The notes beneath the pieces are model-generated. The model did not search any database and was not told the origin of the DNA. It worked only from the letters and a program-made list of their open reading frames with translations. Below, piece by piece: positions 25,601 through 34,537 of a DNA stretch of 64,000 bases. Within the stretch, counting starts at the first letter, position 1, and each line of letters starts with the position of its first letter. Location: the NCBI RefSeq assembly GCF_003438995.1, contig NZ_QSUN01000001.1, positions 248,001-312,000 of the forward strand, in the 5' to 3' direction. The position numbers and the translations under genes were made by a program. This DNA comes from Bacteroides sp. OM05-12. GTDB taxonomy: Bacteria; Bacteroidota; Bacteroidia; Bacteroidales; Bacteroidaceae.

Positions 25601-27234
25601 GTATAAACAAGCTGTGCATTGGGTTCCAATGTTTCTGCTATTGTTTCGGAAATAGTTTCACCATTGTTTATACGCATATTAATTTTCATTTGTCCGGCAG
25701 GGATGGTAGACATTCCCAAATTCTGAATTAATACTTTTACACTCTCGGAAGCTCCGAATAAATATTGGTTATTGACAGGAGAGAGTATGCCTATGATTCC
25801 TGCGTCAGTGCCCGATACTTCACGAATTGCGATATTGTCCACACGCATTTCTCCAGCTTCTGGAGAGCTGATACAATTGAATACAAAGTAATATATTCCT
25901 GTTGAAGGGACAGTATAACGTGCAAATTGATTTAGTGTATTATCGTTACCGATTGCTTCATTTCTCCATATCTCGTTTAATGGAGTTTCGAGATTCTTGT
26001 CATTCGTTGCATAAACGACCATTTTGTTAGGATTACTTCCATCATTTGCACTGTAAGCATTAAACTTTATACTGTATGTTTTCCCTTCTTCCAACCATAC
26101 GGGACGGGATAACAGATATGCATCACAATTGTTATCCGCATACTCAGGCTCTATATACCAATAAAAAGGATTATCATAATTGTTGTCCCAATAAGCATTA
26201 TCGCTTTTCTCAATCGTAGTCCATTGGTCATCACCTATTTCTACACGTCCTTCTTCTGTATTTACGAAACTTGGAATATAAGGAATTTGTGCGGTTACAT
26301 TTTTTAAATAGCCCGTTAATTCATTATTATCCATATTCTCATCTCCTTCCATCCTGATTCCGGCTTTAATACTGAAAGAAGTAGATGCTGTTATAAAATC
26401 GGCTTTTCGGGTAAAAGTGTATTTTGATGTTTCTCCTGATAATATAGCCGGTTGAGGAACGTAGGTCTCTGCAACTTCCGGTTGACCCTCTATTTGATAG
26501 TATAATTGAATCGTAGTAATAGGCTGACTTCCGTTATTAACAAAACTAATAATAATCGGTTCTTCATCTCCGTAAGCATTGGTGGTTGGTCTTTTGCTAT
26601 CGGTTGAATAATTAATCTGAGTTATCTGAGGTTCTATAGCCGGAAGTTCAGATATAAAAATTCCGTCTATATATCCCTCTAATCCTCTGGGATTCGTTTT
26701 CATTGTTGAGGCGTCTACATAAAATTGTAAATGTATCTTAGCTCCATTGAATTGACTAGGCAGAATATATTTGTATAAATTCCATTCTTTAATAAGCTCT
26801 GTATTATAAGAGTCTCCTTCTTGCGATGAAAATAGATTTTCCCATGTTTTTCCATCATCTTTTGTTACCCGAAAACGAAAATCTACTCCTCCACTAAAAC
26901 AATAAGACAATTCATAACCATAAAAACCTACCTGAAGGTTGCTTTTTCCTGATAAATCTATTTCAGGGGAAGTTAATGTCAGTTGAGTTTCTTTTGAATG
27001 AAGCTCTAATTTTGCCGATTGTGTACTTGTTTCGTCGATTTCTGAAAATGAATCGAAATCATTCTCTTCGATTTCCCATAGCTCTGATGTTGTTTGGTTC
27101 TTTTGTTGCCATGTGGTCGGAAATGTTTCACTGTCGAATCCTTCTTTAAAAATTGTTGCTCCGAAGTATTGTGCATACGATGTTGTCCAAGCAACTAATG
27201 CTACAATAATAAATAATAGTTTTTTCATAAACAT
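22633..27234 (-). CDS. Giant multidomain T9SS cargo protein (CARDB-like and jelly-roll modules)
   Basis: 1533 residues. Signal peptide (to SYA, mature end Gln), then a jelly-roll module opening with the choice-of-anchor sequence EGFDSETFPTTW. About seven CARDB-like modules can be recognised by openings such as DAGIIGILSPVN, DAAIVSLDSPKSG, DAGVTAVLNPVN and DVGVIAIISPESG; several end in the DxNxxND-type linker. Three more jelly-roll modules begin at IPYIPSF, IPYIPDF and IPYIAK. The last 75 residues are a type IX secretion domain (ALYPNPSAGEISIS, then EGSYIVRIMTS). This is a typical large surface or secreted adhesin-like protein; the ligand is unknown. It begins 18 bases after the stop of the cargo gene upstream, so both are cotranscribed. 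Start may be the second ATG (27228). Confidence 0.85.
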   Translation of the reverse strand: MFMKKLLFIIVALVAWTTSYAQYFGATIFKEGFDSETFPTTWQQKNQTTSELWEIEENDFDSFSEIDETSTQSAKLELHSKETQLTLTSPEIDLSGKSNLQVGFYGYELSYCFSGGVDFRFRVTKDDGKTWENLFSSQEGDSYNTELIKEWNLYKYILPSQFNGAKIHLQFYVDASTMKTNPRGLEGYIDGIFISELPAIEPQITQINYSTDSKRPTTNAYGDEEPIIISFVNNGSQPITTIQLYYQIEGQPEVAETYVPQPAILSGETSKYTFTRKADFITASTSFSIKAGIRMEGDENMDNNELTGYLKNVTAQIPYIPSFVNTEEGRVEIGDDQWTTIEKSDNAYWDNNYDNPFYWYIEPEYADNNCDAYLLSRPVWLEEGKTYSIKFNAYSANDGSNPNKMVVYATNDKNLETPLNEIWRNEAIGNDNTLNQFARYTVPSTGIYYFVFNCISSPEAGEMRVDNIAIREVSGTDAGIIGILSPVNNQYLFGASESVKVLIQNLGMSTIPAGQMKINMRINNGETISETIAETLEPNAQLVYTFPKAVDFSDVNTKHLLSVWTSLPGDQNAGNDGIITDYISTVTGIPYIPDFGTTSQKSEELSFWTIVNKNGDYYTFSAGSDNSLNTNVFSYGGGIIGQSLVTIPTSDEQICSRPIRLETGIQYKLSFLSKVGKTDASMPLAVNIYKVEDGVKTLVKNIWNSEINSPDYQETVLKIEIDKTGIYEFEFSVVDAQPIDFKIFLGMFRITQTYDIDLSLEEIVIPTSISCYNSVPIGAIIKNEGKNVINAFSLKANSLSTGEIIREFSDISLAPNDIYLVYFDRDMTFNGTDEETFTLSVTAKGDGDEANNIQSIKLTYIDPETIPYIAKPLVAIDNWTVINENKDACRFIPVKNGSTIGFQYTGDQNVTPNDLVVTPCLTLEKDAIYKIDFNFGVTKGDTTAFEVYAYDVASQKQVAITHLEQVTKGSEYIGYFSVPADGNYNICFKPSGNVPSLFISANARIDKVTDKPDIQLSAITTPVKDAIFSAKEKLIVTFLNKGKLPLSCIPFTCKIGNKEYHSFCSDYISVDDDTYTMEFPEIDLYTPGEYDIQVTADVLEDATPTDNTLSVKIKSLPIVDAAIVSLDSPKSGLLSNEESVTITIGNAGKGILTNIPVQCVVTAGSSYSKTLTGTIAGPIADGESIQYTFDEKINLYEEMTYHFVVTANMEGDINEENSRLETSVNSTHKDFDAGVTAVLNPVNAILTLTETVRITAKNYSEVDLFDVLVTAEITYPSDAATTPQILTGIVPEIKSGESAEYTFTQTANMKKVGEYRIKAYTSVNNDVNPDNDACTVTVKCQKQDVGVIAIISPESGEELGSQEVTIKVKNFGEAAISQIPVRYKIGTMPQLGTITETIQPGETTDYTFPAKYEFIAYKKYAITASTELEEDVDNSNDTFTKEIENINPSSINSITTNSVALYPNPSAGEISISTAGTDIQTIWICNMQGSILEQYNGINAPVHQMRLGLPEGSYIVRIMTSTGISNLKLMIKR

Positions 27235-27252
27235 ATTTTTTAGGATAGTGAA

Positions 27253-28884
27253 TTATTTAATAATTAGTTTGCTATAAAAACGTTCATTTTTCGTCTGTAC
27301 AGTAACTAAGTAGATTCCCGCAGGAAGTCTATTTATAGAAAAAGGATACTCATTATTGCCTTTTACTATGTCGATAGTTTCCGGATTGGCAACACTCTTT
27401 CCCTGAAGATCAGTCATGTGTATGGAAGCTTGAGTGGTTTGATTTGCATGTAAGTTTATCCATAATATTTTTTGCGTATGGTCGGTATAAACAAGGAGTG
27501 ATTCTTGTTTATCTACATAATTGTTCTCAATGAAAGAACCTATTTTTTCCTTAATATTTTGTACATAAATATTCCCATCTTTCGCTTCAGAAGCACTTGT
27601 CCATGCTATTATAAATTGATCGGGAAAGGATACTAATCCTCCACGTCCTTTGTTGCCGGGAGCGTTGCTGATTGTTACATTATGATTTATTGTATTTCCA
27701 TTTGAATCAACTTTACTATATTCTAAGGTCGCTTCATCAAATCGGGATGCATTTCTATATATAATAATAACTCCATCATCCATAGGGATTAGTCCATATA
27801 TAGCGAATTCGGAGGCGTATTCGGAAGATATTTCATCATTCTGCCAAACAAAACTCCCTTTTTCGTCATATTTGCAAAGAGAAATGTATTTTCCCTCCAG
27901 ATTTCCCAATGAATATGCAGTATACAATGACTTTTTACCTTGATCAGTACAAATGACGGGAAGGTCTTCCAATAAAACACCTTCTTCATCAAATACTTTG
28001 TTACCATCTACATCAATTCGTTGTGCTTTGCCGGCAACAGAAAAACTGGAAGCAGCATATCTCCATCCAGTTATAATCCCGTCCGCTCCATCACTTATGA
28101 CTGATGGCTCTGATGTTGTTTTTACTGATCCCGTATCGTCTATCAAAACCTTTTCCGTCCATGCTTCTTCCCCATTAGCTGTATATTTCATAGCGAGATA
28201 ATTCCCGCTATTTGCCTCATAATAGCAAACAATCATTCCGTCATTGCCGGAAGGGATCATGTCAAATATACCATTTGCACCGGATAATGGGATTGAGCCT
28301 CCCCATGCAGTGCCACCGTTTTCTAATAACTTGATAATTTTCACGTCAATTTGAGCACCTATCACATTTTGAAAGCCGATAAGTATATTGTTTGCTTTTG
28401 TAACGCAAACATGAGGGTTAAGTCCATCCCCCTCATTTTCTTTGATCAAAGGTATTCCTGTTTCTCCCCATAGTTGCTCTCCGCTTTGGGAAATTTTATA
28501 AGCGTATGGTTGCCATCGGCCGTTTCTTATTTCGCTATTAACAATGACGGCACAACCATCTTGTGTGACAGCAAAACCATATCCGCTGGTCCATGTCGGA
28601 GTTGGCTGTTTGGATACATATATGCCTCCTTTATCTAATAATTCTTTCCCGTCTTTATCCAATAATTGCAATTTGATACAGGCGTTCTGATTCTCCCAGG
28701 AAATCCACGCGATAAAAATCTTTTCATCCGACGTTTTACCTATTTGAACCATTTCCTGATTGCTATTACCGCTTTCAGAGATTAATAAATTCTCACTCAG
28801 ATTTTCATTCCACTGTGCTTTTACATTTGAAGTGAAAATAACTGCCAATATAAAAGGCACTACTAAATGGTACAGTTTTCTCAT
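27253..28884 (-). CDS. T9SS cargo protein, beta-propeller-like
   Basis: 543 residues: signal peptide (to VKA, mature end Gln-Trp), then a beta-strand-rich region (about 25-450) with repeated blades containing patterns such as DGCAVIVNS, DGMIVCYYE and DGIITGWRY, suggesting a sialidase-like or YCF48-like propeller, and a type IX secretion domain in the last 80 residues (LPAGIYLVTVQTKNERFYSKLIIK-type ending). No catalytic signature was recognised. It heads a two-gene cargo operon with the 1533-residue protein and follows the 7TM-AraC regulator by 112 bases. Confidence 0.8.
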   Translation of the reverse strand: MRKLYHLVVPFILAVIFTSNVKAQWNENLSENLLISESGNSNQEMVQIGKTSDEKIFIAWISWENQNACIKLQLLDKDGKELLDKGGIYVSKQPTPTWTSGYGFAVTQDGCAVIVNSEIRNGRWQPYAYKISQSGEQLWGETGIPLIKENEGDGLNPHVCVTKANNILIGFQNVIGAQIDVKIIKLLENGGTAWGGSIPLSGANGIFDMIPSGNDGMIVCYYEANSGNYLAMKYTANGEEAWTEKVLIDDTGSVKTTSEPSVISDGADGIITGWRYAASSFSVAGKAQRIDVDGNKVFDEEGVLLEDLPVICTDQGKKSLYTAYSLGNLEGKYISLCKYDEKGSFVWQNDEISSEYASEFAIYGLIPMDDGVIIIYRNASRFDEATLEYSKVDSNGNTINHNVTISNAPGNKGRGGLVSFPDQFIIAWTSASEAKDGNIYVQNIKEKIGSFIENNYVDKQESLLVYTDHTQKILWINLHANQTTQASIHMTDLQGKSVANPETIDIVKGNNEYPFSINRLPAGIYLVTVQTKNERFYSKLIIK

Positions 28885-28996
28885 AATGATAATTATTAAA
28901 GATTATGATACAAATATTGGAAATAAGGAGCAATTAATCGCCTCATTTTGTAAATTGAAACTAATTTCACTATTAAATATGATGTTGTTTGAAGAG

Positions 28997-30163
28997 CTAT
29001 TTACTGTGTAGACTTTTGTATTGTTGAGGCGTCATGTTTTCGTATTTTTTGAAACTTCGGTTAAAGGTAGCTTTTGAGTTAAATCCGGCTTCAAATGAAA
29101 TCGCTAAGAGAGTCAGTCTATCCATATGAGGATCTTGAATCATTTTTTTGACTTCTTCAACTCTATACTTATTAATATAATCAAAAAATGTATTGTTTAG
29201 TTTCTTGTTTAAGATAAGCGATAGATGATAACGGGGAATAGAAATAGCCTGTGAAACATCATTTAAACTGAGGTTCTGGTTCAGATACATTTTATCCACT
29301 TCCATTGCATAAATTAATTTTCGGATAACCTCGTTACAATAGCTATCTTCTAATTGGATATCTTTCTTTTCTTCTTCCAATTGTTCTTTCTCCGCTTTAA
29401 AAGTGTTTGTAGATATAGTTGAATCTTTGGAAAATCGAGCTGTTACGAATAGCTCTCTTTTAACAAATAAATAGAAAGAAATAACATAAATACTACTACC
29501 AACTAAAAAAAAGAGGAAATCGAAGTAATAGTCTTTTATCAGATTAAATGTATATAGATTGGAGCCTAATGTTCCAAAGAACCAAATTGCGAAAATTAAT
29601 AAAATCAGGTTACGTAACCAATACATTGTGAGATGATCTATATTGGAATAGTTTTCTTTTACTTGTTTATGATAACGATTGATATACTTTAATGAAAGCG
29701 TTACGTAAATGACGCCCTGAAGTATGGCTATATTGTCTACAATGAAATGAACAGTTTTCATGTATGCAGTGGGAGGAGAAGTCATTAAATATATCTTTTC
29801 TTCACCGGATAAGGTGAAAAAAGGTAGGAAAGCAAGGAATGCCAATAAAGCCGGTATAAAATGTAATATGTCTTTTTTTCTGAATTTAAAGACTTTTAGG
29901 CTCATGTATTTCACATATAGAAAAGGGAAGACAAAGAACATTAAAAAGATGACATTATTAAACTTAAGCAAAAAATGATGGTGGAGGATATAATCAGCAT
30001 TTTGGAATACTGTATATCGATAATAACACATTGAACCCCATACTAAGACTTGTAAGCTAAGTAGTCTGTTTGCCAGTCTGTTCTCTGATAGGCTGAATAA
30101 TGAAATGGCCAATAATATACTTTGTACGAAACAGAGCAATAAAAAGAATTCTATAAAACTCAT
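28997..30163 (-). CDS. AraC-family regulator with multi-pass membrane N-terminus
   Basis: 388 residues. The first 230 residues contain about seven hydrophobic helices (for example 2-22, 73-93, 109-128, 192-212, 217-235), then a charged linker and an AraC DNA-binding domain (about 280-385) with LSLNDVSQAISIPRYHLSLILNKKL and the second helix-turn-helix ISFEAGFNSKATFNRSFKKY followed by MTPQQYKS. Such 7TM-AraC fusions are common in Bacteroidetes; the membrane part presumably senses a signal and the DNA-binding part is cytoplasmic. Probable targets are the two cargo genes directly downstream. Confidence 0.88.
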   Translation of the reverse strand: MSFIEFFLLLCFVQSILLAISLFSLSENRLANRLLSLQVLVWGSMCYYRYTVFQNADYILHHHFLLKFNNVIFLMFFVFPFLYVKYMSLKVFKFRKKDILHFIPALLAFLAFLPFFTLSGEEKIYLMTSPPTAYMKTVHFIVDNIAILQGVIYVTLSLKYINRYHKQVKENYSNIDHLTMYWLRNLILLIFAIWFFGTLGSNLYTFNLIKDYYFDFLFFLVGSSIYVISFYLFVKRELFVTARFSKDSTISTNTFKAEKEQLEEEKKDIQLEDSYCNEVIRKLIYAMEVDKMYLNQNLSLNDVSQAISIPRYHLSLILNKKLNNTFFDYINKYRVEEVKKMIQDPHMDRLTLLAISFEAGFNSKATFNRSFKKYENMTPQQYKSLHSK

Positions 30164-30200
30164 TATGTTTATTTTGCTTTGTGATATTTAGAGTATTGTA

Positions 30201-30208
30201 CAAATGTA
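30201..30208 (-). promoter_or_regulatory. Promoter -7 box for the 7TM-AraC regulator
   Basis: TACATTTG on the minus strand, exact TAnnTTTG match, 37 bases upstream of the start codon. No clear -33 box. Confidence 0.55.
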
Positions 30209-30266
30209 TAAATAATAGTAGAATAAATGAGAGATGCCGAGAATTTATATACAAATTTTCTTAGAA

Positions 30267-30310
30267 CTTCGGTTTCCAAGGCTTTAGCAAATTCATTTAG
30301 GAAACCGAAG
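30267..30310 (-). terminator. Terminator of the XRE/membrane-protein operon
   Basis: CTTCGGTTTCC (30267-30277) and GGAAACCGAAG (30300-30310) form a perfect 11-bp stem 17 bases after the stop at 30328. The T-run after it on the minus strand is short (TTCT), so the hairpin may also protect the 3' end. Confidence 0.65.
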
Positions 30311-30327
30311 CATGATTAATTATAATA

Positions 30328-30528
30328 TCAGTCGTTCTCTTCCAGACTAAAAATATCATTCACTTGCTTATCAAAGATACGCGCTATTTTTAGTGCTAAA
30401 ACAGTGGAAGGAACGTATTTGCCGGTTTCAATGGCATTGATTGTTTGCCGGCTCACTCCAACAGCCTCAGCGAGTTGTTGTTGCGTCATCTTTTTGATAG
30501 CTCTTTCCACTCGTATTGTATTAGTCAT
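30328..30528 (-). CDS. Cro/C1-type small DNA-binding regulator
   Basis: A 66-residue protein consisting only of a helix-turn-helix of the XRE family: KKMTQQQLAEAVGVSRQTINAIETGKYVPS at residues 12-41, then LALKIARIFDKQVNDIF. Such short regulators are usually encoded with a small multi-pass membrane protein and repress the pair. Here it overlaps the membrane-protein gene by 8 bases and two palindromic sites lie at their common promoter (30991-31052), a pattern consistent with autorepression. Confidence 0.92.
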   Translation of the reverse strand: MTNTIRVERAIKKMTQQQLAEAVGVSRQTINAIETGKYVPSTVLALKIARIFDKQVNDIFSLEEND

Positions 30529-30964
30529 TATTTATCCTCCTAAATTTATATAATGCAATGTTGTATTTGATAATGAACAGGAATAATACCGTAAAAATAT
30601 TAATATCGATAAAATACAGATAAGCAATGTCATAGATTAAAAAGGTAGCTACAATAAGTAATGCATAGTTCACGATGATAGCCCATACCAAAGAGTGCAT
30701 TCTGATTTCGGCAATGCATTCATCTTCATCCCGTTCACGTGAAAATGCAATAAAAATCAGAGATACGGTTAATCCCAATACTATGAGTTCATCTCCCCAA
30801 TCATCATTATTCATAATTCCAAAAGGAATTAATGAAAATACTTTAGAGCTCGGAAAGGTTAGATCGCAATTACATAAATAGGCTATACCCAGAACAAAGA
30901 AAGGAATAAACATGATCCAGCCAATCTTTCTGAAGATAACCGGAAAAAGATAGTTTGTTTTCAT
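30521..30964 (-). CDS. Small multi-pass membrane protein partnered with an XRE regulator
   Basis: 147 residues with four predicted membrane helices (about 11-31, 39-49 extended to 75, 92-112, 118-138) and the cytoplasmic loop FSRERDEDECIAEIRMHSL between helices 2 and 3. The RDEDE-x-I-x-x-I-R motif is a feature of DUF2178-like proteins encoded with XRE regulators; I cannot place the family with certainty. Function is unknown. First gene of a two-gene operon. Confidence 0.8.
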   Translation of the reverse strand: MKTNYLFPVIFRKIGWIMFIPFFVLGIAYLCNCDLTFPSSKVFSLIPFGIMNNDDWGDELIVLGLTVSLIFIAFSRERDEDECIAEIRMHSLVWAIIVNYALLIVATFLIYDIAYLYFIDINIFTVLFLFIIKYNIALYKFRRINND

Positions 30965-30990
30965 AATAATGTGTTTTTGTTACGCCATAA

Positions 30991-31052
30991 AAGTAATGTA
31001 TACTTTACATATATGCAAATAAAATAGATAAAAAGTAATGTATACTTTACAT
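30991..31052 (-). promoter_or_regulatory. Twin operator sites upstream of the XRE operon
   Basis: The 20-mer AAGTAATGTATACTTTACAT occurs exactly twice, at 30991-31010 and 31033-31052, 42 bases apart (four helical turns). Each copy is an imperfect palindrome with 16 of 20 positions symmetric. A TTTG at about 31016-31019 on the minus strand (box TTTATTTG, one mismatch to TAnnTTTG) lies between them, so one site would cover the start point and the other the -33 region. Confidence 0.7.
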
Positions 31053-31148
31053 TTATTTTTAGATTGAGGATATAAATCAAGACCGTGCTCCATTTTCTTG
31101 TACCATGTTATAAAGTGTTGAAAATGCACGTAGTTCGCTAATCTTTAC

Positions 31149-31156
31149 TATCTTTG
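31149..31156 (+). promoter_or_regulatory. Promoter -7 box for the DUF2723 gene
   Basis: TATCTTTG, exact TAnnTTTG match, 33 bases upstream of the ATG at 31189. No TTTG at the -33 distance. Confidence 0.55.
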
Positions 31157-31188
31157 CCCCGTTATAACAAGATATATATCATTTTAAC

Positions 31189-34100
31189 ATGAAACAATAC
31201 AAGACAGTAAACAACCTGGTAGGTTGGTTTGTGTTCATTATCGCTGCGACAGTCTATTGCATGACGGTAGAACCAACAGCAAGTTTTTGGGATTGCCCGG
31301 AATTTATCACCACCGGCTATAAGCTGGAAGTAGGACATCCCCCCGGCGCACCGTTCTTTATGCTTACAGCTAATTTGTTTTCTCAATTTACTTCCGACCC
31401 TACGATGGTAGCACGGATGGTAAATTATATGAGTGCTTTACTTAGTGGTGCTTGTATCTTGTTTTTGTTCTGGACAATCACCTACCTTGTAAAAAAGCTG
31501 GTAGCTCCAAACACAAATGAAATGACTAAGGGACAATTGGTTACTATTATGGGTAGTGGAATTGTCGGAGCATTGGTTTATACATTCAGTGATACTTTCT
31601 GGTTCTCGGCAGTAGAAGGAGAAGTATATGCTTATTCTTCTATGTTCACGGCTGTGGTATTTTGGCTTATTCTGAAATGGGAGAATGTTGCCGATGAGCC
31701 GCATAGTGACCGTTGGCTGATTTTGATTGCTTATCTAACGGGACTTAGTATCGGTGTACACTTACTTAACCTGCTTTGTATCCCGGCTATTGTTTTGGTT
31801 TACTACTTTAAAAAGAATCCGAATGCCAATGCCAAAGGTTCATTACTGGCTTTGTTAGGCTCTATGGTATTGGTCGCAGCCGTACTTTATGGTATTGTAC
31901 CGGGTGTTGTAAAAGTTGGCGGATGGTTTGAACTGTTGTTTGTCAATGGCATGAGCATGTCTTTCAATACTGGTCTTATCATTTATATTATTGTATTGGC
32001 TGCTTCTATTATCTGGGGTGTTTATGAAAGTTATGTGCAGAAGAGCGATACCCGGATGAAAGTATCTTTCTTGCTTACCATTGCCCTTCTAGGTATCCCG
32101 TTTTATGGACATGGTACCAGCAGTGTTGTTATCGGAATTATTATTCTTGGTCTTTTGGCTCTTTATTTATTTTCCAAAGGAATCAGTCAGAAATACAGGA
32201 TCAGTGCCCGTACATTGAATACTACTTTACTCTGTATCATGATGATTATGGTAGGATATTCTTCTTATGCGCTTATTGTGATCCGTTCTACCGCCAATAC
32301 TCCAATGGATCAGAACTCTCCGGAGGATATTTTTACGTTGGGTGAATATTTGGGACGCGAGCAATATGGAACCCGACCTTTATTCTATGGACAAGCTTAT
32401 ACTTCCAAACCGGAATTGAAGGTGGAAAACGGTTATTGTATTCCCGTTAGCGTTGAGGGAGCACCTGTATATCAACGTAAAGAGAAGGCTTCTCCCGACG
32501 AGAAAGACAGATATGAGGTAGTTCGCAACAGAGCTGAATATAAATATGCCCAAAATATGTTGTTCCCCCGTATGTATAGCGACCAACATGCAAAATATTA
32601 TGAAAATTGGATGGAAGTCAAAGGACATGAAGTGCCTTATGATCAATGCGGAGAAATGATTATGGTGAAAATTCCTACTATGTGGGAAAATATTAAATTC
32701 TTTTTCTCTTATCAACTGAACTTTATGTATTGGCGCTATTTCATGTGGAACTTTGCCGGTCGCCAGAATGATATTCAAGGAAACGGTGAATTGGAGCATG
32801 GGAACTGGATTACCGGAATTAAATTTATCGACGAATGGTTAGTCGGTAATCAGGATTTCGTTCCTGCCGAGCTTGCTAATAATAAAGGACATAATGTGTT
32901 CTATTGTTTACCATTATTATTGGGAATAATAGGGCTGCTTTGGCAGATTTGTTCAGGAAATAAGGGAGTTCAAGGTTTTTGGGTCGTATTCTTCTTATTC
33001 TTTATGACGGGTATTGCCATTGTTATCTATTTGAATCAAACACCAATGCAACCACGTGAACGAGACTATGCGTATGCCGGGTCTTTCTATGCGTTTGCGA
33101 TTTGGGTTGGCATGGGAGTTGCAGGTATAGTGGAAATGCTACGAAGAAAGATGAAAGAACTGCCTGCCGCTATCGTAGCATCCATTGCATGTATATTCGT
33201 TCCTATTCAAATGGCAGGTCAGACCTGGGACGATCATGATCGCTCAAACCGTTATGTTTGCCGTGATTTCGGACAGAATTATTTGTCTACTTTACCGGAA
33301 AAAGGAAATCCGATTATTTACACCAATGGTGATAACGATACTTTCCCTTTATGGTATAATCAGGAAACAGAAGGCTTCCGTACCGATGCCCGCGTATGTA
33401 ATTTAAGTTACTTACAGACGGATTGGTACATTGACCAGATGAAACGTCCGGCTTATGATTCCCCGGCATTACCTATTACATGGGATCGTTTGGAATATGT
33501 GTCGGGAACCAATGAGTATATACCGGTTCGTCCTGAAGCCAAAGCACAGGTTCTTGCACTTTATAAGAGTAATCCTGAAGCGGCAAAGAGAGAATTCGGA
33601 GACAATCCTTTCGAATTGAAGAATGTTTTGAAATATTGGATACGCAATAAAAACAAAGATTTGCAGATTATTCCTACGGACAGCATTATTGTTCCTTTGG
33701 ATAAAGAAGCAATCCGCCGTTCAGGAATGATGATTCCGTCTGCGTTGGGTGATTCCATTCCGGATTATATGACCATTTCCTTAAAGGGAAAACGCGGGTT
33801 GTATAAGAGCGAGTTGATGATGCTTGAAATGCTTGCCAACAGTAATTGGGAACGTCCTATCTATATGGCGATTACCGTTGGTAGTGAGAATCATTTGAAT
33901 TTGGGAGATAATTTCATGCAGGAAGGTTTGGCTTACCGTATTACTCCGTTTAACACAACTCGGCTAGACGCACGTATCGATAGTGAGAAAATGTACGATA
34001 ATCTAATGAATAAGTATAAGTTCGGTGGCATTGAGAATCCGGATGTGTATTTGGATGAAAATGTTCGTCGTATGTGTTTTACTCATCGCCGTATGTTTGC

Positions 34101-34509
34101 ACAAGTTATCGGTCAATTACTGAAAGAAGGAAAGAAAGATAAAGCAGTAAAAGCTCTTGAATATTGTGAAAAAGTAATTCCTACAACAACGATACCTAGT
34201 GATTACCAAAGTGGTTCTAAAGATTTGGCCCAGGCTTGGTTTGCAGTAGGAAATAAGGAGAAAGGCGCTGCTATCCTTGATGACATGGCTAATAATTCGC
34301 TTGAATACATTACTTGGTATTTGTCGATGAGTAATAAGCGTTTAGCTTTATCTGTTCATGAATGTCAGTACTATTTTGGTTTATTGTATGATATAACTAA
34401 GATTATGGAAATGAATGGTTTGAAACAGGCTAAAGATTATTCGGATAAGTTTGAAGAACTTTATACCATCTTTGCCGGACGTGCAGGTGGTCAGTTTAAC
34501 GGACAATAA
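31189..34509 (+). CDS. DUF2723 membrane glycosyltransferase (GT117-type)
   Basis: 1106 residues. The N-terminal two thirds contain roughly a dozen membrane helices and the family opening: TVEPTASFWDCPEFITTGYKL at residues 28-48, with acidic residues after the first helix as in lipid-dependent mannosyltransferases (GT-C fold), then VGHPPGAPFF. MQPRERDYAYAGSFYAFAIW near 620 precedes a soluble C-terminal region (about 690-1106) with TNGDNDTFPLWYNQETEGFR and helical repeats. In Bacteroidetes these proteins are annotated as DUF2723 or glycosyltransferase family 117 and are thought to act on exported proteins or lipids. The donor and acceptor are unknown. Encoded alone with its own promoter. Confidence 0.9.
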   Translation: MKQYKTVNNLVGWFVFIIAATVYCMTVEPTASFWDCPEFITTGYKLEVGHPPGAPFFMLTANLFSQFTSDPTMVARMVNYMSALLSGACILFLFWTITYLVKKLVAPNTNEMTKGQLVTIMGSGIVGALVYTFSDTFWFSAVEGEVYAYSSMFTAVVFWLILKWENVADEPHSDRWLILIAYLTGLSIGVHLLNLLCIPAIVLVYYFKKNPNANAKGSLLALLGSMVLVAAVLYGIVPGVVKVGGWFELLFVNGMSMSFNTGLIIYIIVLAASIIWGVYESYVQKSDTRMKVSFLLTIALLGIPFYGHGTSSVVIGIIILGLLALYLFSKGISQKYRISARTLNTTLLCIMMIMVGYSSYALIVIRSTANTPMDQNSPEDIFTLGEYLGREQYGTRPLFYGQAYTSKPELKVENGYCIPVSVEGAPVYQRKEKASPDEKDRYEVVRNRAEYKYAQNMLFPRMYSDQHAKYYENWMEVKGHEVPYDQCGEMIMVKIPTMWENIKFFFSYQLNFMYWRYFMWNFAGRQNDIQGNGELEHGNWITGIKFIDEWLVGNQDFVPAELANNKGHNVFYCLPLLLGIIGLLWQICSGNKGVQGFWVVFFLFFMTGIAIVIYLNQTPMQPRERDYAYAGSFYAFAIWVGMGVAGIVEMLRRKMKELPAAIVASIACIFVPIQMAGQTWDDHDRSNRYVCRDFGQNYLSTLPEKGNPIIYTNGDNDTFPLWYNQETEGFRTDARVCNLSYLQTDWYIDQMKRPAYDSPALPITWDRLEYVSGTNEYIPVRPEAKAQVLALYKSNPEAAKREFGDNPFELKNVLKYWIRNKNKDLQIIPTDSIIVPLDKEAIRRSGMMIPSALGDSIPDYMTISLKGKRGLYKSELMMLEMLANSNWERPIYMAITVGSENHLNLGDNFMQEGLAYRITPFNTTRLDARIDSEKMYDNLMNKYKFGGIENPDVYLDENVRRMCFTHRRMFAQVIGQLLKEGKKDKAVKALEYCEKVIPTTTIPSDYQSGSKDLAQAWFAVGNKEKGAAILDDMANNSLEYITWYLSMSNKRLALSVHECQYYFGLLYDITKIMEMNGLKQAKDYSDKFEELYTIFAGRAGGQFNGQ

Positions 34510-34537
34510 TAGATGAATGCACTATTTATCATTTAGA

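Noticed and set aside
32380..32799. Minus-strand open frame of 139 codons inside the DUF2723 gene
   Set aside because: Shadow of a clearly coding plus-strand gene; no promoter or family support.
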